A stretch of 64,000 nucleotides of DNA, from the NCBI RefSeq assembly GCF_900177515.1, contig NZ_FXAK01000002.1:110001-174000 (forward strand), in the 5' to 3' direction. This stretch comes from Azospirillum oryzae. GTDB lineage: Bacteria; Pseudomonadota; Alphaproteobacteria; Azospirillales; Azospirillaceae. The notes beneath the pieces are model-generated. The model ran no database searches. It was not told the DNA's origin and was given only the letters and a program-made list of their open reading frames with translations. This document shows positions 35,952 to 44,077 of this stretch, in pieces (the first letter of the stretch is position 1; every line of letters begins with the position of its first letter). The translations under genes were made by a program, and so were the position numbers.

Positions 35952-37550
35952 ATGCCGGAAACGGTCCCGTCCGACCGCGTGACCGCGGCCGCCGCCGCCA
36001 TGATGGTCTATCTGACCGACCGGCAGTTCGACGCCGAAAAGATCAACCGTTTCACCGCACTGTGCGAGGAGATCCGCCGCGACCTCGACCTCGACGGGCG
36101 TCTGGCGCTGGCCGAGCGGCTGGAGCGCGAGGCGCCGTCGAACGACAATGTCCGGCTCCGCTCGGTTCTGTTCCTGCTGACCGGCGATCTCTATCACTAT
36201 GAACGCATTCTCCATTACCTGATCCTCGGCGGCGACAGCGCCGATCCGGCGGCGCTGCACTACACCCACTGGTGCATGTCGCGGCAGCTGTTCCTCGGAA
36301 CGGCCAGCGGCGACAAGCTGGCGAGCTTCGTTCCCTGCGACCAGTTCCGCTATTACACGGCGATGGTCCGCCAGATCGCGCGGCGCTGGGGCCTGACGCC
36401 GCCGCGGGCGATCTTGCGTGACGGGCCGATCCGTCGTGTCGCGGTGGTGACCAACCAGTTCACCAACCAGGGGCATCAGCCGACCCGCGACTGCTTCGAT
36501 TTCGCCGCCCGTATGCAGGACGAGTTCGGGCTGGATGTCGCCATCATCAACGTCAACGGCCTGCCGGCGCGGGTCGAGAGCGTCTTCATCCCGCCGATGG
36601 TGGCGGAGGTCGCCGCCGATCTGGAGGGCGTGTACGCGCTGAGGATGTTCGGCCGGCAGGTCAAGGTCGCCTCCTTCACCCATCCCGCCTTCAGCCAGGA
36701 CAAGCTGCGCGTCATCGTGGAGGCCATCGACGGCTACGACCCCGACCTGATCGTGTCCTTCGGCGGCTCGAACATCGTCGCCGACCTGTTCGCCGACGCC
36801 GGCGCCCGGCCGGTGGTGGCGCTGCCCACCAGTTCCGGCATCACCCTGTCGTTGGCCCCCATCGTGCTGGGATTCGAGGAGCGCGACCACACCCAGTCGA
36901 TTCCGGCACTGTATCGCGCCCCCTTCGCCCGCCGGTTCCGTCCCTTCACCTTCGGCTACACCTTGCCGCCATCGGAGGGAGTGCGCGTGGACACCGGCTT
37001 CGCCGACTGCACGCCCCTGTTCGTGGTGGTCGGCACCCGCCTGGACCTGGAAGTGACGGGGGAGGTGCTGGGCCTGCTGGACGATATCCTGGACCGCTGC
37101 CCCGACGCCGGCCTCCTGTTCGCCGGGGAGGTGCGGGAACTGCCGGCGCGTCTTGCGCCGCTGCGCAACAGGCAGCGCATGCGCTGCCTAGGCCATGTTG
37201 CCGACATCCGCGCGCTTTATGGCCGCTGCCGCGTCTTCCTCAACCCGCCGCGCCAGGGCGGCGGCGGCGGCGCGGCTTTCGCCCTGGCCGAAGGGGTGCC
37301 GGTGGTCACCTATGGCTGGGGTGACGGAGCGGTCGTCTCCGGTCCCGAATTCTCCGTGTCAGACCGCGACGCCTATCTGGAGCGCGCCGTGACGCTTGCC
37401 ACCGATGACGCCGCCCACGCTGCGGCCGGAGCCGCCGCCAAGGCGCGCTTCATCGAGATCGGCGACCGCAACCGCTGCGTCGAACGGCTGATTGCCTATG
37501 GCGAGGAGGCGCGGTCCCTGCTGCGCGCCGAACGCGCCGGAGCGAATTAA
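35952..37550 (+). CDS. Putative glycosyltransferase, flagellin modification island
   Basis: A 532-residue soluble protein. About 140 helical residues come first, then a GT-B-like double Rossmann region: the N-lobe starts at RRVAVVTNQFTNQGHQPTRD (about 160-180) and the C-lobe at LFVVVGTRLDLEVT (about 355-368). A glycine-rich donor-site segment, PPRQGGGGGAAFALAEGVPVV (about 432-452), resembles GT4 C-lobes with EX7E replaced. HMW1C-type protein glycosyltransferases have a similar layout. It precedes the nonulosonic acid genes on the same strand, so a role in flagellin or surface glycosylation is likely. The start at 35952 follows AAAGG. Confidence 0.65.
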   Translation: MPETVPSDRVTAAAAAMMVYLTDRQFDAEKINRFTALCEEIRRDLDLDGRLALAERLEREAPSNDNVRLRSVLFLLTGDLYHYERILHYLILGGDSADPAALHYTHWCMSRQLFLGTASGDKLASFVPCDQFRYYTAMVRQIARRWGLTPPRAILRDGPIRRVAVVTNQFTNQGHQPTRDCFDFAARMQDEFGLDVAIINVNGLPARVESVFIPPMVAEVAADLEGVYALRMFGRQVKVASFTHPAFSQDKLRVIVEAIDGYDPDLIVSFGGSNIVADLFADAGARPVVALPTSSGITLSLAPIVLGFEERDHTQSIPALYRAPFARRFRPFTFGYTLPPSEGVRVDTGFADCTPLFVVVGTRLDLEVTGEVLGLLDDILDRCPDAGLLFAGEVRELPARLAPLRNRQRMRCLGHVADIRALYGRCRVFLNPPRQGGGGGAAFALAEGVPVVTYGWGDGAVVSGPEFSVSDRDAYLERAVTLATDDAAHAAAGAAAKARFIEIGDRNRCVERLIAYGEEARSLLRAERAGAN

Positions 37551-37659
37551 TCTTCCTTCACATTTTCGTGGAAGACTGATCCCGTCAGCCCGCATCCCGT
37601 TGGAAACCCGCCCCTTGCCGAACGTCGCCCCCAGCCATCCTTCCCCCGGCCGTCCCCCC

Positions 37660-38718
37660 ATGTCCATCGCCGGACGTGCGATCGGGCCGGGCCATCCGCC
37701 CTACCTGATCGCGGAGATGTCGGGGAACCACAATGGCGACCTGGGCCGCGCCCTGGCGCTGGTGGATGCGGCGAAGGAGGCGGGGGCCGACGCGGTCAAG
37801 CTGCAGACCTACACCGCCGACACCATCACCATCGCCCATGACGGTCCCGGCTTCCGGCTGGAGGGCGGGCTGTGGGGCGGACGCACCCTGCACGACCTCT
37901 ATCGCGAGGCGCACACCCCATGGGAGTGGCATGTCCCGCTGTTCGAGCGGGCGCGCGCGCTGGGGCTGACCATCTTCAGCTCCCCCTTCGACGAGACCGC
38001 CATCGAGATGCTGGAGGAACTCGACGCCCCTGCCTTCAAGATCGCGTCCTTCGAACTGATCGACCTGCCGCTGATCCGCCGTGCCGCCCGCTCCGGCAAG
38101 CCGCTCATCATCTCCACCGGCCTCGCCACGCTGGGCGAGATCGAGGAGGCGGTGGCGGCGGCCGGCGACGTGCCGCTGGGCCTGCTGCACTGTGTCAGCG
38201 GCTATCCGACACCGCCGGAGGACTGCAACCTCCGCACCATCCCCCATCTGGCGGAGACCTTCGCCGGCGTCACCGCCGGCCTGTCCGACCACAGCCAGGG
38301 CATTGCCGTGCCGGTCGCCGCCGCGGCGATGGGCGCCACCATCATCGAGAAGCACTTCACCCTGTCGCGTGCCGACGGCGGGGTCGACAGCGCCTTTTCC
38401 CTGGAGCCGGCGGAGTTCAAGGCGATGGCCGAGGCCGTGCGCACGGCGACCGCCGCCATGGGCCGGGTCGACTATACGGTGAAGCCCAGCGAGGCCGGCG
38501 GGCGCGACTACCGCCGCTCCCTCTATATCGTCGCCGACGTGGCGGCGGGGGAGCCGCTGACCGCCGCCAACGTCCGCTCCATCCGTCCCGGCTTCGGCAT
38601 GGCGCCAAAGCATCTGCCGGACGTGCTCGGCCGCCGCGCCGTCCGCCGCCTGAGCCGGGGGGAGCCGCTGTCCTGGGACATGCTGGCGCCACCGACGCAG
38701 GAGGGGCCGCATGGATAA
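37660..38718 (+). CDS. pseI: Pseudaminic acid/nonulosonic acid synthase (NeuB/PseI family)
   Basis: A 352-residue enzyme condensing phosphoenolpyruvate with an N-acetylated hexose to make a nine-carbon sialic-acid-like sugar. The TIM barrel has YLIAEMSGNHNGDLGRA (about 15-31), GLTIFSSPFDE, the KIASFEL segment and HFTLSR. The C-terminal antifreeze-like SAF domain (about 285-345) carries RSLYIVADVAAGEPLTAANVRSIRPG. EMSGNHN and SSPFDETA are closer to PseI than to sialate synthase. The start at 37660 lacks any Shine-Dalgarno sequence, and alternative TTG codons at 37600 and 37615 exist. It overlaps the next gene by 8 bases. Confidence 0.9.
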   Translation: MSIAGRAIGPGHPPYLIAEMSGNHNGDLGRALALVDAAKEAGADAVKLQTYTADTITIAHDGPGFRLEGGLWGGRTLHDLYREAHTPWEWHVPLFERARALGLTIFSSPFDETAIEMLEELDAPAFKIASFELIDLPLIRRAARSGKPLIISTGLATLGEIEEAVAAAGDVPLGLLHCVSGYPTPPEDCNLRTIPHLAETFAGVTAGLSDHSQGIAVPVAAAAMGATIIEKHFTLSRADGGVDSAFSLEPAEFKAMAEAVRTATAAMGRVDYTVKPSEAGGRDYRRSLYIVADVAAGEPLTAANVRSIRPGFGMAPKHLPDVLGRRAVRRLSRGEPLSWDMLAPPTQEGPHG

Positions 38719-39457
38719 GCCGCGCGTCGTCGCCATCTCGCAGGCCCGGATGACCTCCACCCGGCTGCCGGGCAAGGTGCTGATGCCGGCCGCCGGCCGG
38801 CCGCTGCTGGCCCACCATCTGGAGCGGCTGTCCCGCACGCCCGGCCTGGATGCGGTGGTGCTGGCGACGACGGTGAACGCCACCGACGATCCGGTTGCCG
38901 ATTGCGCTCAGGGTCTTGGCGTCACCGTCTTCCGGGGGGACGAGCAGGACGTTCTGGGCCGCTTCGCCGGTGCGGCGGCGCTGGCCCGGGCCGATCTGGT
39001 GGTGCGGGTCACCGCCGACTGTCCGCTGATCGACCCGGCGCTGGTCGGCCGCCTGATCGCCGCCTTCCGGGACGGCCAGCCGCTGGATTACCTGTCGATC
39101 GACAGCACCCGCTACCCGCGCGGCCTGGATGCCGAGATCTTCCCGCGCCACCTGCTGGACGAGGCGGCGGCCAATGCCACCGACCCGGCGGAGCGGGAGC
39201 ATGTCACCCCCTACCTCTACCGCCGCCCCGACCGCTTCCGGCTGGGGACCGCGCTGGTGCCCGACGTGCCGGTGGAGCCTGCCGATCAGCGCTGGTGCGT
39301 GGACGAACCCGCCGATTACGAGCTGGTGCGCCGCCTGCTGGAGGCGTTGGTCCCGTCCAACCCCGGTTTCGGCTGGCAGGATTGTTGCAAAACTCTTCGA
39401 GACCACCCCGATTGGGTGGACATCAACCGTTCGGTCCGGCAAAAGACGCTGCACTGA
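38711..39457 (+). CDS. Cytidylyltransferase-like protein (SpsF/NeuA-related)
   Basis: A 248-residue nucleotidyltransferase of the SpsF/KdsB/NeuA fold. The N-terminal ISQARMTSTRLPGKVLMP (9-26) is the nucleotide-binding loop; RGDEQDVLGRF and VRVTADCPLIDP (about 75-109) are the further family blocks with the metal-binding Asp; the C-terminal half contains DADE-like YPRGLDAEIFP. By its overlap with the synthase gene it probably activates the nonulosonic acid with CMP, although SpsF-like proteins are not the usual CMP-pseudaminate enzyme (PseF). Confidence 0.85.
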   Translation: MDKPRVVAISQARMTSTRLPGKVLMPAAGRPLLAHHLERLSRTPGLDAVVLATTVNATDDPVADCAQGLGVTVFRGDEQDVLGRFAGAAALARADLVVRVTADCPLIDPALVGRLIAAFRDGQPLDYLSIDSTRYPRGLDAEIFPRHLLDEAAANATDPAEREHVTPYLYRRPDRFRLGTALVPDVPVEPADQRWCVDEPADYELVRRLLEALVPSNPGFGWQDCCKTLRDHPDWVDINRSVRQKTLH

Positions 39458-39489
39458 TCCGGTCCCGGTTCGACCAAGGAGAAAAGCTT

Positions 39490-39723
39490 ATGGATCGCAA
39501 GGAATTCCTTCTCGCTCTTGACGAGATGCTCGAACTGGATCCCGGCACGCTGACCGGCGACGAGACCCTGGAATCGCTGGAGGCCTGGGACTCTCTGGCG
39601 GTCATCAGCTTCATCGCGCTGGTGGACGAGAAGACCGGCGTGGTCGTCGAAGGCGAGAAGCTGGCCAAGGCGAAGACGGTCGCCGACCTGCTGGCCCTGG
39701 CGGGTGCGCCGGTCGCGGCCTGA
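39490..39723 (+). CDS. Acyl carrier protein (first of two)
   Basis: A 77-residue carrier protein with the pantetheine serine Ser35 in EAWDSLAVISF. AAGGAG lies 8-13 bases before the start. It is separated by 3 bases from the hydrolase gene. Carriers beside nonulosonic acid genes are known from Campylobacter flagellin loci; here it probably holds the acyl intermediate made by the ligase, reductase and KAS III genes downstream. Confidence 0.88.
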   Translation: MDRKEFLLALDEMLELDPGTLTGDETLESLEAWDSLAVISFIALVDEKTGVVVEGEKLAKAKTVADLLALAGAPVAA

Positions 39724-39726
39724 GCG

Positions 39727-40578
39727 GTGCCGGTTCCCGTTTCCCGACCTGTCTCCGAAGGTAGCCGCCTGCGCGCCGGTGTCGCCACCGTCGCCGGCGG
39801 CCCTGCCGCCTACCTGTCGGTCGGCAGCGGCGGCGTGCCCGTTCTGCTTCTGCATGGCTTTGCCGGCGACCGCCTGACCTGGCAGTTCAACTTGTCGGCC
39901 CTGTCGGCCCGGCGGCGCGCCATCGCCGTCGATCTGCCGGGCCATGGCGGATCGACGCCGGATGTCGGCAGCGGCCGGGTCGCCGACTTCGCCCCCTGGC
40001 TGGTCGAATTCCTCGACGGGCTGGAACTGCCGCGGGTGCATCTGGTCGGCCATTCGATGGGCGGCTATGTCGCGCGCGAACTGGCCGGGCTGGCGCCCGA
40101 CCGGGTGGCGAGCCTGACCCTGCTGTCGAGCGCCGGGCTCGGCACTCCCTTCGACCTCGACTTCCTGCGCCGGGCCATCGCGCCCGCCGACGTGGCGGAG
40201 GGGCGCGCCTGCGCCGAACGGCTGTTCGCCGGTCCGTCGCCGCTGATCCCCCGCTTCGGCGAGGTGCTGCACGCCCAGGGCGCCGACCCGGTTCGCCGGG
40301 CCGGGCTGGAGCGCATCATCGAGGTGTCCTTCGCCGCCCATGCCGACGGCGGCGGGCCGCCGGTGGACTGGAGCGCCTATCCGATGCCGGTCCAAGTGTT
40401 GTGGGGCCGCGAGGATCGCATCATTCCGCTGCCGCCCGCCGACCGGCTGCCGCCGGACGCTCCGTTCCGGGTCTTCGACAATGCCGGCCATCTGCCGCAC
40501 ATCGAGACCGCCAGCCCGGTGACCGCCGCCATCCGGACCTTCCTGGACGGCTGCGATGAGTCCCTTTCCTTGAGCTGA
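39727..40578 (+). CDS. Alpha/beta-fold hydrolase or acyltransferase
   Basis: A 283-residue alpha/beta hydrolase with an oxyanion-loop LLHGFAGD (41-48), nucleophile elbow GHSMGG (Ser110), an acidic residue in WGREDRIIP and His in DNAGHLPHIE near the end, so the triad is complete. It resembles AcoC-type and MhpC-type esterases. In this operon it may act as a thioesterase or acyltransferase releasing the acyl group from an ACP onto the sugar. It uses a GTG start at 39727, 3 bases after the ACP stop, and has no long leader. Confidence 0.85.
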   Translation: MPVPVSRPVSEGSRLRAGVATVAGGPAAYLSVGSGGVPVLLLHGFAGDRLTWQFNLSALSARRRAIAVDLPGHGGSTPDVGSGRVADFAPWLVEFLDGLELPRVHLVGHSMGGYVARELAGLAPDRVASLTLLSSAGLGTPFDLDFLRRAIAPADVAEGRACAERLFAGPSPLIPRFGEVLHAQGADPVRRAGLERIIEVSFAAHADGGGPPVDWSAYPMPVQVLWGREDRIIPLPPADRLPPDAPFRVFDNAGHLPHIETASPVTAAIRTFLDGCDESLSLS

Positions 40579-40585
40579 CCAGACC

Positions 40586-40834
40586 ATGACCGACAGCATC
40601 TTCGCCCTGATCGCCGAGGAACTCGGCCGCATCGCCGCCGACAAGGGGGAGGTGCTGCCGCCCCTGACGGCGGACAGCCGGTTCCTCGACGGCGATCTGC
40701 CGATCGACTCCCTCGACCTCGCCACGCTTCTGGTGGTTCTGGAACAGCGCACCGGCCAGGATCCCTTCCGCGAGGGCTTCCGTCAGTTCACCACCGTCGG
40801 CGAACTGGCGGCGCTCTACACCGTTCCTGCATGA
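40586..40834 (+). CDS. Acyl carrier protein (second)
   Basis: An 82-residue carrier protein. The attachment serine is Ser42 in LPIDSLDLATL and the surrounding helix LVVLEQRTGQDPF resembles peptidyl/D-alanyl carriers as much as AcpP. Its stop overlaps the start of the AMP-ligase gene by 4 bases (ATGA), so the two are translated together and the ligase most likely loads this carrier. Confidence 0.85.
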   Translation: MTDSIFALIAEELGRIAADKGEVLPPLTADSRFLDGDLPIDSLDLATLLVVLEQRTGQDPFREGFRQFTTVGELAALYTVPA

Positions 40835-42009
40835 CGGGCCGCCGCCCCGACTGGATCCATCCCGCCTTCCGCCTGATCGAAGGGGAGGAGGCCTTCGGCT
40901 GGGCGGAAATCGCCGCGCTTCCGGTGCCGGCCGGGGGTGTCGTGCAGGCCGACCGGCCGTCGCGCGTGCTGGCGGCGCTCGCCGCCGCGGAGGCGGCGGG
41001 GCAGGGGCTTCTGCTGGCCCGTGGCGCCGTGGCGCCGAATGGCTGGCAGCCGGGGCAGGGTTTCTCCGTCACGCTGGAAAGCTCCGGCACCACCGGCACG
41101 CCCAAGCGCCTGCGCCATGATTTCGACCGGGTGCGCGGCCGACTGCGCGGCGTGGCTGAGGAGGGGGCGCGCTGGCTGCTGACCTATGATCCGGGGGCTT
41201 TCGCCGGCCTTCAGGTGATGCTGACCGCCGCCGCCGCCGGAGCGCTGCTGGTCGCCGTGCCCAACAGCGGCGCCGGGACCATCGCCGCACTGGCAGAGGC
41301 GGCGCGGCGCCATGCCGTGACGCATGTCAGCGGCACGCCCAGCTTCTGGCGAGCCTTCCTGATGGCGCTGGGCGGGGCGGATTTGCCGCTGGCCGCGGTG
41401 ACGCTGGGGGGCGAGGCCGCCGACCAGCCGCTCCTCGACCGGCTGGCGGAGCGGTTTCCCCATGCCCGGCTTCGCCACATCTACGCCTCGACCGAGGCGG
41501 GAGCGCTGTTCGCCGTCGCCGATGGCCGGGCCGGTTTTCCGTCGGCCTGGCTGGACCAGGCCCCCGACGGGCTGGATCTTCGCATCGCCGACGGCGTGCT
41601 GGAGGTGCGCAGCCCGCGCGCGGCACCGGGGGCGGTCGATGCCGACGGCTGGCTGTCCACCGGCGATCTCGTCGAACGCCGCGGCGACCGGGTGCTGTTC
41701 GCCGGCCGGCTCGACGGGCTGGTCAATGTCGGCGGGGTGAAGGTCTCGCCGGAGGCGGTGGAGCAGCGCCTGCTGGCGGTGGATGGGGTGGCGGACGCCG
41801 CGGTTCTCGCGGTGCCGAGCCCGATCACCGGCCATCTCCTGACCGCCACCATCGTTCCGGTCCCGGGCGCCGGGGAAGCCGCCCTGCGTGCGGCCCTGCG
41901 CGCCGCCACGGCCGACCTGCCGCCCGCCGCCCGGCCGCGCGCCCTGACCTTCGCCGATCACATCCCGCTGAGCGCCGCGGGCAAGAAAAGCCGAAAGGGA
42001 TCCCAATGA
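40831..42009 (+). CDS. Small AMP-forming ligase (ANL superfamily)
   Basis: A 392-residue adenylating enzyme, about 110-140 residues shorter than usual. The P-loop SSGTTGTPKR (84-93), YASTEAG adenine motif, STGDLVERRGDRVLFAGRLDGLVNVGGVKVSPEAVE hinge region and a C-terminal AAGKKSRKG lysine motif are kept, while most of the N-terminal subdomain is absent. Truncated forms of this sort occur beside carrier proteins in surface-glycan and flagellar loci. It overlaps ACP upstream and the reductase gene downstream (ATGA at both joints), so all three are coupled. It likely charges ACP with a small carboxylic or amino acid. Confidence 0.85.
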   Translation: MTGRRPDWIHPAFRLIEGEEAFGWAEIAALPVPAGGVVQADRPSRVLAALAAAEAAGQGLLLARGAVAPNGWQPGQGFSVTLESSGTTGTPKRLRHDFDRVRGRLRGVAEEGARWLLTYDPGAFAGLQVMLTAAAAGALLVAVPNSGAGTIAALAEAARRHAVTHVSGTPSFWRAFLMALGGADLPLAAVTLGGEAADQPLLDRLAERFPHARLRHIYASTEAGALFAVADGRAGFPSAWLDQAPDGLDLRIADGVLEVRSPRAAPGAVDADGWLSTGDLVERRGDRVLFAGRLDGLVNVGGVKVSPEAVEQRLLAVDGVADAAVLAVPSPITGHLLTATIVPVPGAGEAALRAALRAATADLPPAARPRALTFADHIPLSAAGKKSRKGSQ

Positions 42010-42779
42010 CCGCGTCAGTCGCCGCGTCAGTCGCCATCGGGCCAAAGCGCCACGTCATCGTCACCGGCGGCAGCCGCGGCCTTGGCCTTGCGCTGGTGGA
42101 GGCACTGCTGGCCGACGGCTATCGGGTTTCCACCTGCAGCCGCTCCTCCTCCGAAGCGCTGGAGCGGTTGGCCGGCCCCGACCTGTTCTGGCACCCCTGC
42201 CGCATCGGCGATGGCGGCGAGGTGCGCGCCTTCTTCGATGCCGCGGTCGCCTGGGGCGGCGAGGCGCCGCTGTGGGGGCTGGTCAACAATGCGGGCATCG
42301 CCCGCGAGGGCGTGCTGGCGACCTTCCCGGAGGTGGATGCCGAAGCGGTGATCCAGACCAACCTGACCGGCGCGCTCCAGGCCGCCCGCGCCTTCCTGCG
42401 GGCCAAGCTGGTGGCGCGGGGGGCAGGCGCCCACGGTGGGCGGATCGTCAACATTTCCTCCATCATCGGCCAGCGCGGCTATGTCGGGCTCGCCGCCTAT
42501 TCGGCGTCGAAGGCCGGGCTGGACGGGCTGACGCGGGCACTGGCGCGCGAGGTCGGGCGGCGGGCGATCACCGTCAACTCGGTGGCGCCGGGCTATCTCG
42601 ACACCGAAATGTCGGGCACCCTGTCAGACGGGCAGCGCGACCAGATCGTCCGCCGCACGCCGCTGGGGCGGCTCGGCACCGCGGCGGACGTGGTTCCGCT
42701 GGTCCGTTTCCTGCTCGGCGACGGCGGTGGCTTCATCACGGGGCAGACCCTTACGGTGGACGGCGGCATCACCTGCTGA
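42006..42779 (+). CDS. Short-chain dehydrogenase/reductase (FabG-like)
   Basis: A 257-residue NAD(P)H oxidoreductase. The cofactor loop is TGGSRGLG (20-27), NNAG lies at 95-98, the catalytic tetrad includes Ser152/153, Tyr166 and Lys170 in YSASK, and GRLGTAADVVPLVRFLL with TGQTLTVDGG closes the fold. It is close to 3-oxoacyl-ACP reductases, which fits a KAS III gene next door. It is translationally coupled to the AMP-ligase gene. Confidence 0.9.
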   Translation: MTASVAASVAIGPKRHVIVTGGSRGLGLALVEALLADGYRVSTCSRSSSEALERLAGPDLFWHPCRIGDGGEVRAFFDAAVAWGGEAPLWGLVNNAGIAREGVLATFPEVDAEAVIQTNLTGALQAARAFLRAKLVARGAGAHGGRIVNISSIIGQRGYVGLAAYSASKAGLDGLTRALAREVGRRAITVNSVAPGYLDTEMSGTLSDGQRDQIVRRTPLGRLGTAADVVPLVRFLLGDGGGFITGQTLTVDGGITC

Positions 42780-42818
42780 AGCCGCAAGAGACGCTGAAGG
42801 CAATCGGGGGAGGCGGAG

Positions 42819-43877
42819 ATGGTCGCCAGCCGGATCGACGGGGTGGGCATGCGCGGCGTCGTCGGCTGTGTGCCGGAAGGACGCGAGACGGTCGGGGATC
42901 TCGCCCGCCGCTTCGGCGAGGACGCGGCCCGCAAGATCGCTACCGCCACCGGGATCGAGGAGCGGCGGATCGTCGCCCCAGGCCAATGCACCAGCGACCT
43001 TGCGGAAGCCGCCGCCCGCCGCCTGCTCGACGGGCTGGGCTGGGAACCGGGCAGCATCGACCTGCTGGTCCTGGTGACCCAGACCCACGACCAGACGCTG
43101 CCGGGCACCGCTTCGCTCCTGCACCGGCGGCTCGGACTGCGCAAAGGGGCGGCGGTGCTCGACGTCACCCACGGCTGCTCCGGCTTCGTCTATGGGCTGT
43201 GGACGGCGGCGGGGCTGCTGAAGGCGGCCGGGCGGCGGGCGCTGCTGCTGGTCGGCGACACCACTTCGCGGCTGGTCGATGCGGAGGATCGCGCCGTGGC
43301 GCCGCTGTTCGGCGACGGCGCCGCCGCAGTCGCCCTGGAACTGGACGAAACCGTTGATCCGATAGCCTTCGACCTGGGCAGTGACGGCGCCGGTGCGCCC
43401 TATCTGGCGGCGGAGGGCGGCGCGATGCGCCATCCCGACCGGCCGCCGCGGCTGTTCATGGACGGAACCCAGGTCTTCGCCTTCACCCTGCGCGAGGTGC
43501 CGGGCAGCATCCGCGCCGTGCTGGAAGGCGCCGGCTGGAGCACGGACATGGTCGACCACCTCGTCCTGCATCAGGCCAACGCCCAGATGATCCGCCATCT
43601 CGGCCAGAAACTGGGGGTGTCCGCCGATCGAACCGTCGTCGCCCTGCGGGAGGTCGGCAACACCAGCTCCGCCTCCATCCCGCTGGCATTGGCCGGTTCG
43701 CTGGCTGAACAGCTGACCACAGGCTGCCGTCGGCTGCTGCTGTCGGGCTTCGGCGTCGGCTGGTCCTGGGGCAGCGTGGCGCTCGCCGTCGGACCCCTGG
43801 CGGTGTGCGAAACGGTTGTCCTGCCCGGCAGGAAATACCCGGCAGAATCTGCCGCCTCGGCAACCCCTGCCCCCTGA
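42819..43877 (+). CDS. 3-oxoacyl-ACP synthase III-like enzyme (KAS III)
   Basis: A 352-residue FabH-like thiolase-fold enzyme with an intact triad: Cys120 in THGCSGFVYG, His251 in LHQANAQMI and Asn281 in GNTSSASIPLAL. It condenses an acyl starter with a malonyl-carrier or acts as an acyltransferase; KAS III-like enzymes in flagellin glycan loci are presumed to make acyl substituents. It is the last gene of the run, 39 bases after the reductase, and its 3' end carries the first palindrome of the flagellin control region. Confidence 0.9.
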   Translation: MVASRIDGVGMRGVVGCVPEGRETVGDLARRFGEDAARKIATATGIEERRIVAPGQCTSDLAEAAARRLLDGLGWEPGSIDLLVLVTQTHDQTLPGTASLLHRRLGLRKGAAVLDVTHGCSGFVYGLWTAAGLLKAAGRRALLLVGDTTSRLVDAEDRAVAPLFGDGAAAVALELDETVDPIAFDLGSDGAGAPYLAAEGGAMRHPDRPPRLFMDGTQVFAFTLREVPGSIRAVLEGAGWSTDMVDHLVLHQANAQMIRHLGQKLGVSADRTVVALREVGNTSSASIPLALAGSLAEQLTTGCRRLLLSGFGVGWSWGSVALAVGPLAVCETVVLPGRKYPAESAASATPAP

Positions 43878-43965
43878 CCGGCAGAATTTGCCGATGGATA
43901 GGCAAAATTTGCCGGGGTTAGTCCTGCCCATAGGCACGGATTACCAAGGAAACCCGGCAAATTTG
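43841..43965 (+). promoter_or_regulatory. Palindromic upstream activator sites of the flagellin promoter
   Basis: Three related inverted repeats, GGCAGAATCTGCC (43841-43853), CGGCAGAATTTGCCG (43879-43893) and GGCAAAATTTGCC (43901-43913), and a half site CGGCAAATTTG (43955-43965) precede the sigma54 promoter. Centres lie about 148, 109, 88 and 35 bases before the predicted transcription start, the usual range for sigma54 enhancers. They resemble the CGGCA-type sites of FlbD-class flagellar activators; which activator binds is inference. Confidence 0.72.
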
Positions 43966-43967
43966 AA

Positions 43968-43985
43968 CTGGCCCGCTTCTTGCCT
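43968..43985 (+). promoter_or_regulatory. Sigma54 (RpoN) promoter of the flagellin gene
   Basis: CTGGCCCGCTTCTTGCCT has GG at 43970-43971 and GC at 43982-43983 with exactly 10 bases between, and TGGC/TTGC boxes as in the -24/-12 consensus. Transcription would start near 43995, leaving an 83-base leader. Confidence 0.85.
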
Positions 43986-43997
43986 ACCCCTTTGGCG

Positions 43998-44069
43998 GGG
44001 GAATTAGTCCCCTTCCGGGCCAAGCGTTCCGAAAGCGGTGCGCATCCGGACATTGATCCTCCAAAGGAG
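43998..44069 (+). promoter_or_regulatory. Flagellin mRNA 5' leader with hairpins
   Basis: The leader has a 5-bp stem GGGGA/TCCCC with a 5-base loop (43998-44012). A second short hairpin, CTCC-AAA-GGAG (44059-44069), places the AAAGGAG ribosome site in its 3' arm and loop. Since FlbT binds flagellin leaders in Caulobacter, this could be the control element; that link is inference. Confidence 0.45.
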
Positions 44070-44077
44070 TGGCTGTC

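Noticed and set aside
39490..43877. Modular polyketide synthase
   Set aside because: The proteins are single-domain and there is no ketosynthase I/II, acyltransferase or multidomain enzyme; a small acyl-building set fits better.
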